Assembly (NCBI RefSeq): GCF_005222955.1
Contig: NZ_LWUA01000048.1
Span: forward strand, 1 to 44,766
Origin: Blastococcus sp. CCUG 61487
GTDB lineage: Bacteria; Actinomycetota; Actinomycetes; Mycobacteriales; Geodermatophilaceae
Direction of reading: 5' to 3'
Length of the DNA: 44,766 nucleotides
The notes beneath the pieces are model-generated. The model searched no databases. It had not been told where the DNA came from and saw only the letters and a program-made list of their open reading frames with translations. The translations under genes and the position numbers were made by a program. This document shows, piece by piece, positions 44,745 through 44,766 of this stretch; within the stretch, counting starts at the first letter, position 1, and each line of letters starts with the position of its first letter.

Positions 44745-44766
44745 TGAGGTGGATTCAAGGAGCGGA

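Overview
This window is chromosomal DNA from a high-GC actinobacterium. GC is visibly about 70-75% across most of it. Many genes start with GTG, GTGA/ATGA stop-start overlaps are common, and a -10-like hexamer often sits 6-8 nt before the start codon. The gene order tig-clpP1-clpP2-clpX-valS-folC-DUF4233-ndk-rne-rplU-rpmA-obg-proB ... proA-moxR-VWA-nadD-rsfS-phosphatase-degV-comEA-comEC-holA-rpsT-lepA matches the order I remember for actinobacterial chromosomes such as Mycobacterium tuberculosis (inverted). Gene style and protein sequences recall Geodermatophilaceae (Blastococcus/Geodermatophilus), but that is an impression, not a proof.

Left end (1-1300): lower-GC accessory DNA. It holds the 3' end of an IS256-like element, an OLD/RecF-like ATPase gene truncated at its 3' end by that element, about 400 bases without a supported gene, and a tRNA-Gly whose 3' end faces this segment. 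This looks like an island edge anchored at a tRNA gene.

1300-9900: a luciferase-like F420-type oxidoreductase, an amidase, tRNA-Pro, and the protein-quality-control block (trigger factor, ClpP1, ClpP2, ClpX). A good match to the ClgR operator core lies upstream of clpP1. Next comes an AbiEi-like/DUF559 nuclease-fold fusion protein, which ends in a large palindrome shared with the convergent valS.

9900-19170: an archaeal-type valyl-tRNA synthetase at the usual valS locus, a YccF protein, folC, a DUF4233 membrane protein and ndk. After a hairpin-rich repeat cluster come a two-gene Xre/membrane-protein operon with a palindromic operator, and the radical SAM/DUF2344 pair.

19170-26220: RNase E/G with a long structured leader, the ribosomal proteins L21 and L27, the ribosome-assembly GTPase Obg, proB and peptide deformylase.

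26220-29510: a complete zinc uptake operon (znuA-znuC-znuB-zur) on the minus strand, with a Zur-type palindrome over the znuA start. It divides proB from proA.

29500-41100: proA, a MoxR/VWA pair, the nadD-rsfS-phosphatase operon, DegV, the DNA-uptake-type genes comEA-comEC, holA and the convergent rpsT.

41280-44766: lepA, a MOSC protein, then a guanidine-III (ykkC-III) riboswitch controlling a Gdx/SugE-type small multidrug resistance exporter. A small unrecognised protein follows. The window ends in a second copy of the hairpin repeat seen after ndk. I found no CRISPR array, prophage or clearly new multi-gene system. The least ordinary items are the hairpin repeat family, the guanidine switch/exporter unit, the Zur site fused to a probable leaderless start, the archaeal-type ValRS and the IS-broken ATPase.
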